Below, in pieces: positions 1 through 5,418 of a stretch of 5,539 bases of DNA. Both the position numbers and the translations under genes were made by a program. The stretch covers positions 1-5,539 of the forward strand of contig SKKI01000175.1 in NCBI GenBank assembly GCA_007121565.1, in the 5' to 3' direction. The notes below the pieces were generated by a model. It made no database searches, was not told where the DNA came from, and saw only the letters and a program-made list of their open reading frames with translations. Origin of the DNA: Phycisphaerae bacterium. Its GTDB lineage: Bacteria; Planctomycetota; Phycisphaerae; Sedimentisphaerales; Anaerohalosphaeraceae. Positions within the stretch are counted from its first letter, which is position 1. The number at the start of each line of letters is the position of its first letter.

Positions 1-604
1 AGAAGCCGATATGCTTTTCGTCCAGCCGTGAAACATCATAGATGTCGCCGGAGACCCACTGGGCCGGGCGGAACATCGTCGACCAGTGAACGCCGGCGGT
101 GTGCGGCAGCCGGGCCGGCAGAAAGTTGCGCTGGACCTGGCCGGCCAACTCAAGCTGTTCGGGAAGGTCGTCGTGCAATACCTGTCCGCGCTGCTCAATG
201 CGGCGCTGGCGGGCAAACAGGGCGGCGGTTTCCAGCCGCACGACAAGCTCGCTTTCGGTCGGGTCGGCAAGGACGGTCAGGAGGGGATTTTCCGGCGTGA
301 GCGGCGGACCTTTTTTCAAAAAATAAATCGCGGTGTGCTGTTTTTGGAGCGATTTTATTAAACGTGACAGTACATCCGTGCCGGCGGCATCGACCACGGA
401 CGGCCCGAAGACAACCGATCCGATGATGGCGCGGCTTTCGAGGCAATCCTGAAGCTGCGAAAACGAAACCTGTCCCCAGCTCAATTTGCCGGCGATGAGC
501 CGGGGGACGAGCTTGTCAACGAACGCCGTCCGGCAGTCCACAAACAAGACATTGACCGGCGCGGTGGTTGTATGGCATAAAGTATCGACGTTTGCGTTTA
601 CCAT
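1..604 (-). CDS. SpoIIE/RsbU-type PP2C serine phosphatase, N-terminal part (cut by the left edge)
   Basis: This is an open frame of 201 codons that starts at ATG 604-602 and leaves the window without a stop. Residues about 152-201 match the start of the PP2C/SpoIIE phosphatase fold: LAGQVQRNFLP at 153-163, then FRPAQ at 178-182 and VSGDIYDV at 184-191, equivalent to the family motif GGDFYD with its metal-binding acidic residues. Such enzymes usually dephosphorylate anti-sigma-factor antagonists in partner-switching pathways. Residues about 16-100 alternate hydrophobic strands and helices (VNVLFVD, AIIGSVVFG, TAIYFL) like a degenerate response-regulator receiver domain. No clear phosphoacceptor Asp is seen, so this assignment is inferred. 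Residues 120-150 look like a helical linker. In-frame sequence continues upstream to a TAA near 690 but offers no ATG, GTG or TTG, so 604 is the first possible start; its ribosome-binding site is weak. It lies 103 bases downstream of yggS and may be co-transcribed with it. Confidence 0.85.
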   Translation of the reverse strand, partial: MVNANVDTLCHTTTAPVNVLFVDCRTAFVDKLVPRLIAGKLSWGQVSFSQLQDCLESRAIIGSVVFGPSVVDAAGTDVLSRLIKSLQKQHTAIYFLKKGPPLTPENPLLTVLADPTESELVVRLETAALFARQRRIEQRGQVLHDDLPEQLELAGQVQRNFLPARLPHTAGVHWSTMFRPAQWVSGDIYDVSRLDEKHIGF

Positions 605-653
605 ATCCGTATGTCGGCCATTTGGGCAGGCAAGTTCACCGGCGGAATGTGAA

Positions 654-678
654 TTTTTTACAGTCTGACAGACAAAAA
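654..678. repeat. Inverted repeat flanked by T and A tracts between yggS and the phosphatase gene
   Basis: A perfect dyad GTCTG-A-CAGAC lies at 663-673. It is flanked by a T-run on the left and an A-run on the right, so the symmetry extends outward. The one-base centre is too tight for a good RNA hairpin, and a DNA operator is as plausible as a terminator. It sits within the 103-base gap upstream of the phosphatase start. Function is not known; this is a description of symmetry only. Confidence 0.25.
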
Positions 679-707
679 CGGCCGGACGGGTTTATCGGAC
701 GCGATAC

Positions 708-1430
708 TCAGGCAAACAGGGCCGATCCGATACGCAGCATGGTGGCGCCTTCTTCGATGGCGATCTGATAATCCTGGCTCATGCCCATACTGAGGTGCTT
801 GAATTTGGCGCCGGCGATTTTTTCGGCACGGATGTCCTCGAAGACTTCTTTTGCGCGGGCAAAGCAGGCCCGGACGCGGTCGGCCTCTTTTGTCAGCGGG
901 GCCATGGTCATCAGTCCCGTCAGCCGCAGATTGGGCATGGTGGCGATCTGTTCGGCCAGATGCAGGGATGCCCCGACGGGTACGCCGTACTTCTGGGGCT
1001 CGCCGGAACAGTTGACCTGCAGCAGGATATCGGTATGAATGCCCATCTTGTAGGCACAGGTGTTGATTTCCTCGGCCAGGCGGAGGGTATCGACCGACTG
1101 AATCATCCGGCAGTGTTTCAGGATGGTTTTGACTTTGTTGCGCTGCAGATGGCCGATCATGTGCCAGTGAACCGCTTTGGGAATGTCAGGCTGGTCGGCA
1201 TTTTCGCTCAGGAATGTGTTGATCTCGGCGGCGATCTGGGTGAGGCGCTGGGCACGGCTTTCGCCCAGCTCGACCCCGCCCAGCCGGATGACATCCTTGA
1301 CCAGCTCCGGCGGAGCGGTCTTGGTGACAATGACAAGGCGCACGGATTTTTCCGACCGGCCGGCGCGAGCGCATGCCTGACCGATTGAATCCTGCAGGTG
1401 CTTCAATCTGTCCGCTAAAATCTGATTCAT
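708..1430 (-). CDS. yggS: YggS family pyridoxal phosphate homeostasis protein (PLPHP)
   Basis: This is a 240-residue protein, the normal length for the YggS/PROSC/PLPHP family, a single-domain alanine-racemase-like TIM barrel that binds pyridoxal 5'-phosphate without known catalysis. The family maintains vitamin B6 and amino-acid homeostasis in the cytoplasm. Family signatures are all visible: the PLP lysine in VTKT (K37), GESRAQ at 56-61 (usually GENRVQ), WHMIGHLQRNK at 89-99, GLM at 172-174, and LSMGMSQDY at 213-221 followed by RIGSALF near the C-terminus, which forms the phosphate-binding end. The frame is open further upstream, but the true start is ATG 1430-1428: homology begins there, and longer versions would overlap the topoisomerase gene. 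It begins 10 bases after the upstream topoisomerase VI A stop codon, with only a weak Shine-Dalgarno. This suggests co-transcription and perhaps translational coupling. No functional link between the two proteins is established. Confidence 0.95.
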   Translation of the reverse strand: MNQILADRLKHLQDSIGQACARAGRSEKSVRLVIVTKTAPPELVKDVIRLGGVELGESRAQRLTQIAAEINTFLSENADQPDIPKAVHWHMIGHLQRNKVKTILKHCRMIQSVDTLRLAEEINTCAYKMGIHTDILLQVNCSGEPQKYGVPVGASLHLAEQIATMPNLRLTGLMTMAPLTKEADRVRACFARAKEVFEDIRAEKIAGAKFKHLSMGMSQDYQIAIEEGATMLRIGSALFA

Positions 1431-1440
1431 TGTACTCGGC

Positions 1441-2535
1441 TCAGGGCAGAAACTTTGACACATGATTGATTTTATTCGGCAGGTATTGATTGACAACGAA
1501 ATCCAGGCCGTGCTTGGCGAAGGCCTGCTGCTCGACACGTACACCCAGCTTGAGCATCTGGTTGATGGCCTGTTGCCATGGCTTATGGTGCTTGACGAAC
1601 GGATCGTTTTTCAGGGCGTCCTTGGCGCGTTTGATATCGACTTCTTTGAGCGGATGGGTCGGCAGGTCGTAGTCTTTGATGTCCTGCGGCGTGACGCCCA
1701 AAAAGGAGACCTTCGGCACGCAGAAGAACTCATTGAGGTGCGCCGCGTTGCCGGAGCCGACCTTCAGCGTTCGGTAAATGTTGAAATAGCCGTAGGGGTC
1801 GCCGTCGACAAAGGCATAGACCGGCACTTTGAGGCTGTCGCTGAGGCGCCGGATGAAACGCCGGCAGGCCCGCGTCGGCACGCCGCCCATGCTGATCAGA
1901 ATGCAGTTGGCGGTTTTCCAGTAGTCGTATTTGACCAGGCGCTGGAACATCCCGGCCGTTTCGATCGCGAGGATGAATGTGGCCTTGCTTTCGAATTTCA
2001 AATCCTCAACTTCGACCGGGATGGAATAGGCCCCGGAACCGAACTTGGTGCAGTCGATACGCAGCTTTTTGCCCGAGGCGTCTTTGTCCACGACGATCAG
2101 CTTGCCGGCTACGTCGCCGCCCTTTTCTTCGGGAACGAACTTGAGCTGCTCGCGGTTGACGCCGAACATCGCCTCGATATCGTCCATGATGGTATCGGAT
2201 TCGGGCTGCTCGGCAAAGCCGGCCTTGCCCCAGTTCTTTGAAATGTAATAAGCCTCTCGCTTGGTGGCGATGTCGTCGGTTTCGACCAGCCCCTTGGACA
2301 GGGCCATCATCCGCAGTGTCTGGGCGAATGTTTTGACGGTACTGACGGTCAGCGTGCGTTTTTTAGCGCGGTCCTGCATTTCAAAAAAACCTTTGCGCGC
2401 ACTGTATTTGACGTTCGACAGCGACCGAATCGGCGTACTCATCGTCGGCTTCTGACTGGCCAGTATTTTTTTATAGACGGTGTTGGCGTTGTCTTTGATC
2501 TGATCGACAACAGAGACTTTTGCTTTTTTTGCCAT
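1441..2535 (-). CDS. top6A: DNA topoisomerase VI subunit A (Spo11-like)
   Basis: This is a 364-residue protein of the Spo11/topoisomerase VI A family, which cuts and rejoins both DNA strands as the catalytic half of an A2B2 type IIB topoisomerase. An N-terminal Lys-rich segment is followed by the winged-helix 5Y-CAP domain with KREAYY at 92-97; by comparison with Spo11 the second Tyr, Y97, is the nucleophile. The Toprim domain shows its metal-binding residues: E192 in AIETAGMFQRL and D244/D246 in VDGDPYG. GGVPTRACRRFIRRL at 217-231 is also typical. The gene therefore looks functional. Subunit B, the GHKL ATPase, is not in the window, although archaeal genomes usually keep the two genes adjacent. 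ATG 2535-2533 is preferred, with GGAG at 2549-2546 ten bases upstream. A GTG at 2541-2539 would add two residues but lies only four bases from that GGAG. It is likely the first gene of a unit with yggS. Confidence 0.93.
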   Translation of the reverse strand: MAKKAKVSVVDQIKDNANTVYKKILASQKPTMSTPIRSLSNVKYSARKGFFEMQDRAKKRTLTVSTVKTFAQTLRMMALSKGLVETDDIATKREAYYISKNWGKAGFAEQPESDTIMDDIEAMFGVNREQLKFVPEEKGGDVAGKLIVVDKDASGKKLRIDCTKFGSGAYSIPVEVEDLKFESKATFILAIETAGMFQRLVKYDYWKTANCILISMGGVPTRACRRFIRRLSDSLKVPVYAFVDGDPYGYFNIYRTLKVGSGNAAHLNEFFCVPKVSFLGVTPQDIKDYDLPTHPLKEVDIKRAKDALKNDPFVKHHKPWQQAINQMLKLGVRVEQQAFAKHGLDFVVNQYLPNKINHVSKFLP

Positions 2536-2575
2536 GGGCACAGGACTCCATTACATGTCTGAAAATAATGATGTT

Positions 2576-2604
2576 AATGTACGCCAAAAATCGCGGCGAT
2601 GCAA
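2576..2604 (-). promoter_or_regulatory. Candidate sigma-70-type promoter of the top6A-yggS unit
   Basis: Reading the minus strand, TTGCAT (2604-2599) and TACATT (2581-2576) are separated by 17 bases. Each matches the bacterial consensus hexamer at four of six positions. The -10 ends about 40 bases upstream of the preferred top6A ATG. A small dyad, ATGC-AAGC-GCAT at 2599-2610, overlaps the -35 and could be an operator. The assignment rests only on hexamer matches and placement. Confidence 0.35.
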
Positions 2605-2758
2605 GCGCATTTGACCTCGGAGTACGAAATCACCCCGCACAGTTGAAATTGCACCATGTTACTATTTTAAGGACCTTTTTCGCCTTTTTGAAAAAGAGGC
2701 AAGCTATGACAGATCGTCCCCTCATATCAGGGTGGGCGATTAATGCATCTATTCGCCA

Positions 2759-2848
2759 TTATTTTCGCCTGGACACAAAAAACACCGTCACCGCCACAAC
2801 AATTACGATGATCAGAACTTCATGTGAACTTAACATGACGGCGGTCAT
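2759..2848 (-). CDS. Possible 29-residue single-pass membrane microprotein
   Basis: A short frame of 29 codons runs from ATG 2848-2846 to TAA 2761-2759. Its ribosome-binding site is good: GGAG at 2859-2856, seven bases before the ATG. The product has a short polar N-terminus ending in SSHE, a hydrophobic stretch VLIIVIVVAVTVFF at about residues 11-24, and a positively charged end SRRK. This is the layout of a single membrane helix with a cytoplasmic C-terminus. The Glu just before the helix faintly recalls the TatA N-terminus, but the FG hinge and amphipathic helix of TatA are absent, so I do not call it TatA. It lies in the gap between the ferritin-like gene and top6A, in the direction of all the other genes. 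Chance is possible at this length. Evidence is the start signal plus the membrane-helix pattern only. Confidence 0.45.
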   Translation of the reverse strand: MTAVMLSSHEVLIIVIVVAVTVFFVSRRK

Positions 2849-2885
2849 TTTTTCGCTCCGGCAGTATTCAGTGTGTTTTATCTTT

Positions 2886-2981
2886 CTAAAGTAATAACGC
2901 CAGAAAAATAGTGCTTAAGCCCAGATAAATGCTCACGCCCGTAATATCGGTGATCGCCGCTGTCCTCGACAACATATACAT
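2886..2981 (-). CDS. Possible 31-residue membrane-type small reading frame
   Basis: This frame of 31 codons runs from ATG 2981-2979 (a second ATG is at 2975-2973) to TAG 2888-2886. It ends in a hydrophobic run, VSIYLGLSTIFLALLL, long enough to form most of a membrane helix. No clear Shine-Dalgarno precedes either ATG. It overlaps the end of the 52-codon frame that starts at 3091, in a different frame, and ends 37 bases before the 29-codon frame. It may be a translated microprotein, the displaced tail of a frameshifted gene, or chance. Confidence 0.25.
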   Translation of the reverse strand: MYMLSRTAAITDITGVSIYLGLSTIFLALLL

Positions 2982-3091
2982 ACACCGGCCGCTATCTCAG
3001 AGCTTACCGTATGGGGAAGATAGGCCATCATCCGGGCAGCTTTGTCAGGTGACAGCTTTTGCATCAGGCCAAGCAGGGTCGAAACAGGCAT
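2933..3091 (-). CDS. Possible 52-residue small protein downstream of the ferritin-like gene
   Basis: This frame of 52 codons starts at ATG 3091-3089, 18 bases after the stop of the ferritin-like gene, and ends at TGA 2935-2933. The first 37 residues look protein-like: LLGLMQKLSPDKAARMMAYL is amphipathic and recalls the repeat pattern of MgtE-N or FliG-like helical domains (Leu, Pro-Asp/Glu, Ala-Ala, Met/Leu, Leu-Pro). The remainder is Cys- and Arg-rich and looks unlike protein, as if the true frame had been lost near 2980. A short AGGA lies almost directly against the ATG, which is poor spacing. It could be a decayed gene end, a small protein coupled to the upstream gene, or chance. No function is assigned. 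Confidence 0.3.
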   Translation of the reverse strand: MPVSTLLGLMQKLSPDKAARMMAYLPHTVSSEIAAGVCICCRGQRRSPILRA

Positions 3092-3109
3092 GTCCTGGAT
3101 AACCCTGAA

Positions 3110-3592
3110 TCAATACTCTTCCAAATGATACCACTCGGCATTTTCCAGCCAGGTCTTGGGGCGATTGACAAATTCGGCCATTCCCTTGAGCAGGTTAAAG
3201 TGCTTTTTCTCTTCCTGGGCCAGTCGCAAAAAGAGCGCCTTTTGCTGGCCGTCTTCGACCTGATCGGCGCGATCCAGATAAAAATCAATACTGTTCTGCT
3301 CGATCTTCATCGCCTGGCGATACAACTGTTCATGGCTGTGGTCAAAGTCAAAGTCCTCATGGAAATCTTTCATCCGCTCAAAAATATTGCGCGCCTTGTC
3401 CAGAATCTCCGTCTCAGCCATCTCGGTGGTGCGTCCGCGGATCTGCTCTATCGCCCGGGCGTGCTTGACCTCATCGTCGGCCAGCATATTGAGGATTTCC
3501 TTGACCCCTTTTTCGTCCACCTGCTCGGCCATGTCTCGATAAAATGCTTCGCCGTCTTTTTCCATTTTGATCGCAAAGTTAAAAATATCCAT
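3110..3592 (-). CDS. Stand-alone ferritin-like (rubrerythrin-type) di-iron protein
   Basis: This is a 160-residue, all-helical protein with the two-fold repeat of the rubrerythrin/ferritin-like superfamily (COG1633-like). Each half supplies iron ligands. Half one has E11-x6-Y18 and E41-x2-H44; half two has E98-x6-Y105 and E128-x2-H131. Together these give a complete carboxylate-bridged di-iron site. There is no C-terminal rubredoxin domain (no CxxC pairs), so it is an 'erythrin'-type single domain. Such proteins are cytoplasmic and are linked to peroxide reduction or iron handling; the exact substrate cannot be read from the sequence. The start is set by AGGAG at 3604-3600, seven bases before ATG 3592-3590. 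The open frame extends 10 codons further but lacks such a site. The C-terminus is acidic and aromatic (NAEWYHLEEY). It lies 116 bases downstream of the AraC-family regulator, with its own candidate promoter. Confidence 0.87.
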   Translation of the reverse strand: MDIFNFAIKMEKDGEAFYRDMAEQVDEKGVKEILNMLADDEVKHARAIEQIRGRTTEMAETEILDKARNIFERMKDFHEDFDFDHSHEQLYRQAMKIEQNSIDFYLDRADQVEDGQQKALFLRLAQEEKKHFNLLKGMAEFVNRPKTWLENAEWYHLEEY

Positions 3593-3607
3593 CGCGCGAC
3601 TCCTGTA

Positions 3608-3626
3608 ACTGAAAATTATCATTTCC
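3608..3626 (-). promoter_or_regulatory. Fur-box-like element in the ferritin-like gene leader
   Basis: On the minus strand these 19 bases match the classic Fur-box consensus at 12 of 19 positions, including an intact AATGATAAT core. The site lies between the candidate promoter and the ribosome-binding site of a di-iron protein gene, where iron-responsive or PerR-like control would make sense. The second half-site is poor, so this is tentative. Confidence 0.25.
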
Positions 3627-3647
3627 GTCCCAAACTGACACGATCAT

Positions 3648-3676
3648 AGCATAGCCGCTTTATACCGCCGACACAA
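3648..3676 (-). promoter_or_regulatory. Candidate promoter of the ferritin-like gene
   Basis: Minus-strand TTGTGT (3676-3671) and TATGCT (3653-3648) are spaced by 17 bases. The -35 keeps only the TTG of the consensus, while the -10 matches four of six. An overlapping TATGAT just downstream is a better -10 but has no matching -35. The position, about 55-60 bases upstream of the ATG, suits a short leader carrying the Fur-box-like element. Confidence 0.3.
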
Positions 3677-3681
3677 CACAA

Positions 3682-3706
3682 AATTAATATTCCGGCATAC
3701 ACCGGC
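3682..3706 (-). terminator. Weak hairpin with T-rich tail after the AraC-type gene
   Basis: Directly after the regulator stop codon, the minus strand has CCGG-TGTATG-CCGG (3705-3692) followed by an A/T-rich run ending in TTTT. The stem is only four base pairs, so it may give partial termination at best. Confidence 0.2.
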
Positions 3707-3708
3707 CT

Positions 3709-4998
3709 TCATTGTCGCTTGTTTTCCATCCGAAATTGGCGCGGCGTCATCCCCACAACCTGCTTGAAAACGCGGGTAAAATAGCTCTGGTTGTTGTAGC
3801 CCACCTCAAAACAGATCTGCGTACACGTGCTGTCGCTGGTGATCAGCCGCTGTTTGGCCTGATTGATGCGAATGTTTGTCAGGTAGTCCACCACCGTAAC
3901 CCCCATCTGCTCCTTAAACAGATGCGACAGCCGTGACACACTCAAATAGGCCTGCCGGGCGATATCCTCAAGCGTCAGCGGCTGATCGAAATGATACTGC
4001 ATATACTCCATCGCCGGCCTGAGCTGGGAAATCTTGCGGGCGTCCTGAGAGCTGTAAACGCTTTCGATAAACTCATCCAGCGCCCGGCTGATCCAGATAC
4101 ACAGATCCTCCTGCGTCCCGAGCCGCAGCACCGTGTCGATGTATGTCAGGTTTTTGCTCAGCAGCATATTGATATCCACCCCGCCCTGGGCCGCGGCCCG
4201 ACTGAGCACGCTGAGCAGTTCCACCAGCCGCGCCTTGAGCAGATTGACATTGCCGGGATTAAAGAACATGATCTTGCCCAGCAGAAGATTCAAAATCTCC
4301 CTGGCCCCCGTGCGGTCGCCCAGCTTGACCTTGGCAATCAATTGACACTCAAGGTCGTACGGGTAACTCTGCTCACTGCTGAGCAGTTTGCTTTCCTGGA
4401 TAATCTCACCGATCTCGGCCTGCTGTACCGACCGCTGCCGACGCCATTGAACCACCTGCGGGTCAAGATCGGTCATCTGGTACAGCAGCACATACAAAAA
4501 CTCGGCCGCCTCATGAATCCGCCGCGCCGAGACCACCGGCAGAGCCCGCAATGCCGCGTCCTTGGCGCCCAAGCCAAAGCGCAGCCCCCGCAGTCGCTTG
4601 GACACATCCTGACAGGTCGTCTCGTCCACCGGCTCCCAGACGCACTTGCCGAAAAACACCCCGCCCAGCGGCAGATCGCCATCCATCATCGGCACACACA
4701 CCAGCACAATACCCGCATGGCACAACGTGATGTAGGGCTGGCCGGTCTCAATGGACAGATTCAGGCTCCGCAGGCGATCCTGCCGGCACCGGCCCATCCC
4801 AACCTTGGACGCGTGCACCAGACGACAAAAATCCGGACAAAACCCCTCCGTACACAGCGACCGAACATCGCGGCCGTTGACATCGGTCGTCTCAAGCGGC
4901 AGGCCGAAATTGCGGCCAAACACCGCCTCGATCCTGCCAAATTGCTCACGCCTCAGGCGGTCTTGAAGCTGAACGGATTTTACAACGCGCTGTTTCAT
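3709..4998 (-). CDS. AraC-family transcriptional regulator with PocR-type sensor domain
   Basis: This is a 429-residue cytoplasmic regulator. Residues about 10-175 match the PocR sensory domain (Pfam PF10114 style): a Cys-rich segment with C49, C54, C58 and C71, then TLCHAG with C93, then VPMMDGDLPLGGVFFGK at 102-118. This fold binds small molecules in PocR and is often attached to AraC or kinase modules; the ligand here is unknown. Residues about 220-315 form the helical linker seen in YesN-like regulators (GDRTGAREIL, WISRALDEF). The C-terminal DNA-binding domain has two helix-turn-helix motifs: LTLEDIARQAYLSVSRLSHL at 341-360, and CTQICFEVGYNNQSYFTRVF at 392-411 followed by the signature MTPRQFR. 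ATG 4998-4996 is chosen. An in-frame TTG at 5019-5017 would add seven residues but has no better ribosome-binding site, and even the ATG site is weak (GGA ten bases upstream). Its targets may include the adjacent ferritin-like gene or itself, which is only a guess from proximity. Confidence 0.92.
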   Translation of the reverse strand: MKQRVVKSVQLQDRLRREQFGRIEAVFGRNFGLPLETTDVNGRDVRSLCTEGFCPDFCRLVHASKVGMGRCRQDRLRSLNLSIETGQPYITLCHAGIVLVCVPMMDGDLPLGGVFFGKCVWEPVDETTCQDVSKRLRGLRFGLGAKDAALRALPVVSARRIHEAAEFLYVLLYQMTDLDPQVVQWRRQRSVQQAEIGEIIQESKLLSSEQSYPYDLECQLIAKVKLGDRTGAREILNLLLGKIMFFNPGNVNLLKARLVELLSVLSRAAAQGGVDINMLLSKNLTYIDTVLRLGTQEDLCIWISRALDEFIESVYSSQDARKISQLRPAMEYMQYHFDQPLTLEDIARQAYLSVSRLSHLFKEQMGVTVVDYLTNIRINQAKQRLITSDSTCTQICFEVGYNNQSYFTRVFKQVVGMTPRQFRMENKRQ

Positions 4999-5051
4999 TT
5001 TCGATTTCCAGACCCTCAATGGCTTTATTGGCCACGAAATAGCAACATAAT

Positions 5052-5081
5052 ACTATAGGAAATTCGTTCCGAAAGCAACAA
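5052..5081 (-). promoter_or_regulatory. Candidate promoter of the AraC-type regulator
   Basis: Minus-strand TTGTTG (5081-5076) and TATAGT (5057-5052) are 18 bases apart, and the -10 matches five of six consensus bases. An alternative pair, TTGCTT and TAGTAT with a 17-base spacer, overlaps it. The spot lies in the 113-base gap upstream of the regulator ATG, giving a leader of roughly 45 bases. Confidence 0.35.
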
Positions 5082-5111
5082 TTTTCTCACCCGTCGCAAA
5101 AACTGCCGTTG

Positions 5112-5405
5112 TTATTCCTCCGCCAGTGCCTTGAGCAGACGATCGGCCAATTGCGGATCCAGCGACCCGCCCGGCTCGGCCTCAGCCGGGGCCTCATGAG
5201 GACGGGGCCGGGTCAGCTCCAGTTTGATCAGATCGACACAGGCCTTGCGCGCCGTTTCGCGATTCTCATCGTCCAGCAATTCGGTCAGCCTCTCAATCGC
5301 TGTCGGCAAACTCTTGGCCAGCAGCAGGCAGCCCTTCTTATGAGCCGTCTCAATACGCTTGTCAATTGGTTTCCGAACATGCACACGTTTCCCTGCCTGC
5401 CCCAT
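5112..5405 (-). CDS. 97-residue hypothetical protein, helical core
   Basis: I do not recognise this family with certainty. The protein has a basic N-terminus (GQAGKRVHVRKPIDKR), a helical middle of about 40 residues (LLLAKSLPTAIERLTELLDD, then ETARKACVDLIKLEL), a Pro/Glu/Ala-rich linker at about 68-82, and a short C-terminal helix (PQLADRLLKALAEE). The middle resembles a HEAT-like helical pair or the C-terminal part of small phage-terminase-like proteins, but no phage gene is nearby. There is no signal peptide or membrane segment. The start is ATG 5405-5403, six bases after a strong AAGGAGG. A second ATG directly before it (5408-5406) is only three bases away, and an ATG at 5432 lies inside the heptamer repeat. 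The gene begins 55 bases after the stop of the upstream membrane-protein gene and may be co-transcribed with it. Confidence 0.75.
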   Translation of the reverse strand: MGQAGKRVHVRKPIDKRIETAHKKGCLLLAKSLPTAIERLTELLDDENRETARKACVDLIKLELTRPRPHEAPAEAEPGGSLDPQLADRLLKALAEE

Positions 5406-5410
5406 CATAC

Positions 5411-5418
5411 TCCTCCTT
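5411..5418 (-). promoter_or_regulatory. Strong Shine-Dalgarno formed by the last heptamer repeat unit
   Basis: The minus-strand sequence AAGGAGGA is a near-perfect anti-16S match. It is placed six bases (from AAGGAGG) before ATG 5405-5403, which decides the start of the 97-residue protein. It coincides with the most degenerate copy of the tandem repeat upstream. Confidence 0.7.

Noticed and set aside
1431..1544. Longer yggS start upstream of 1430
   Set aside because: It would overlap the 3' end of top6A in another frame, and the added residues are Ser/Cys-rich and outside the YggS family.
1462..2241. Plus-strand frame of 259 codons opposite top6A
   Set aside because: It is a mirror frame of a conserved topoisomerase gene. 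It shows no domain pattern of its own and no good start signal.
2675..2696. A/T-rich hairpin (CCTTTTTGAAAAAGAGG-type) in the top6A upstream region
   Set aside because: The stem is mostly A-T with a mismatch and no following T-run in either direction, so I do not call it a terminator.
2759..2848. TatA-like identity for the 29-codon frame
   Set aside because: Only the Glu-before-helix pattern fits. The FG hinge and the amphipathic helix that define TatA are missing.
2706..2894. Plus-strand frame of 62 codons with GAGG six bases before its ATG
   Set aside because: It opposes every other gene, its residues look random, and it is antisense to the better-supported 29-codon membrane frame. I treat it as chance.
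2979..3707. A 12-base identical word, CATACACCGGCC, at 2979-2990 and 3696-3707
   Set aside because: It is only two copies with different surroundings (one in a small-frame region, one after the regulator stop). It is too short and too few to call a repeat family or attachment site.
3991..5058. Long plus-strand frame of 355 codons
   Set aside because: It is a shadow of the AraC-type regulator gene on the other strand. The product is rich in His, Gln, Pro and Arg with no recognisable domain, while the minus strand reads as a complete known family.
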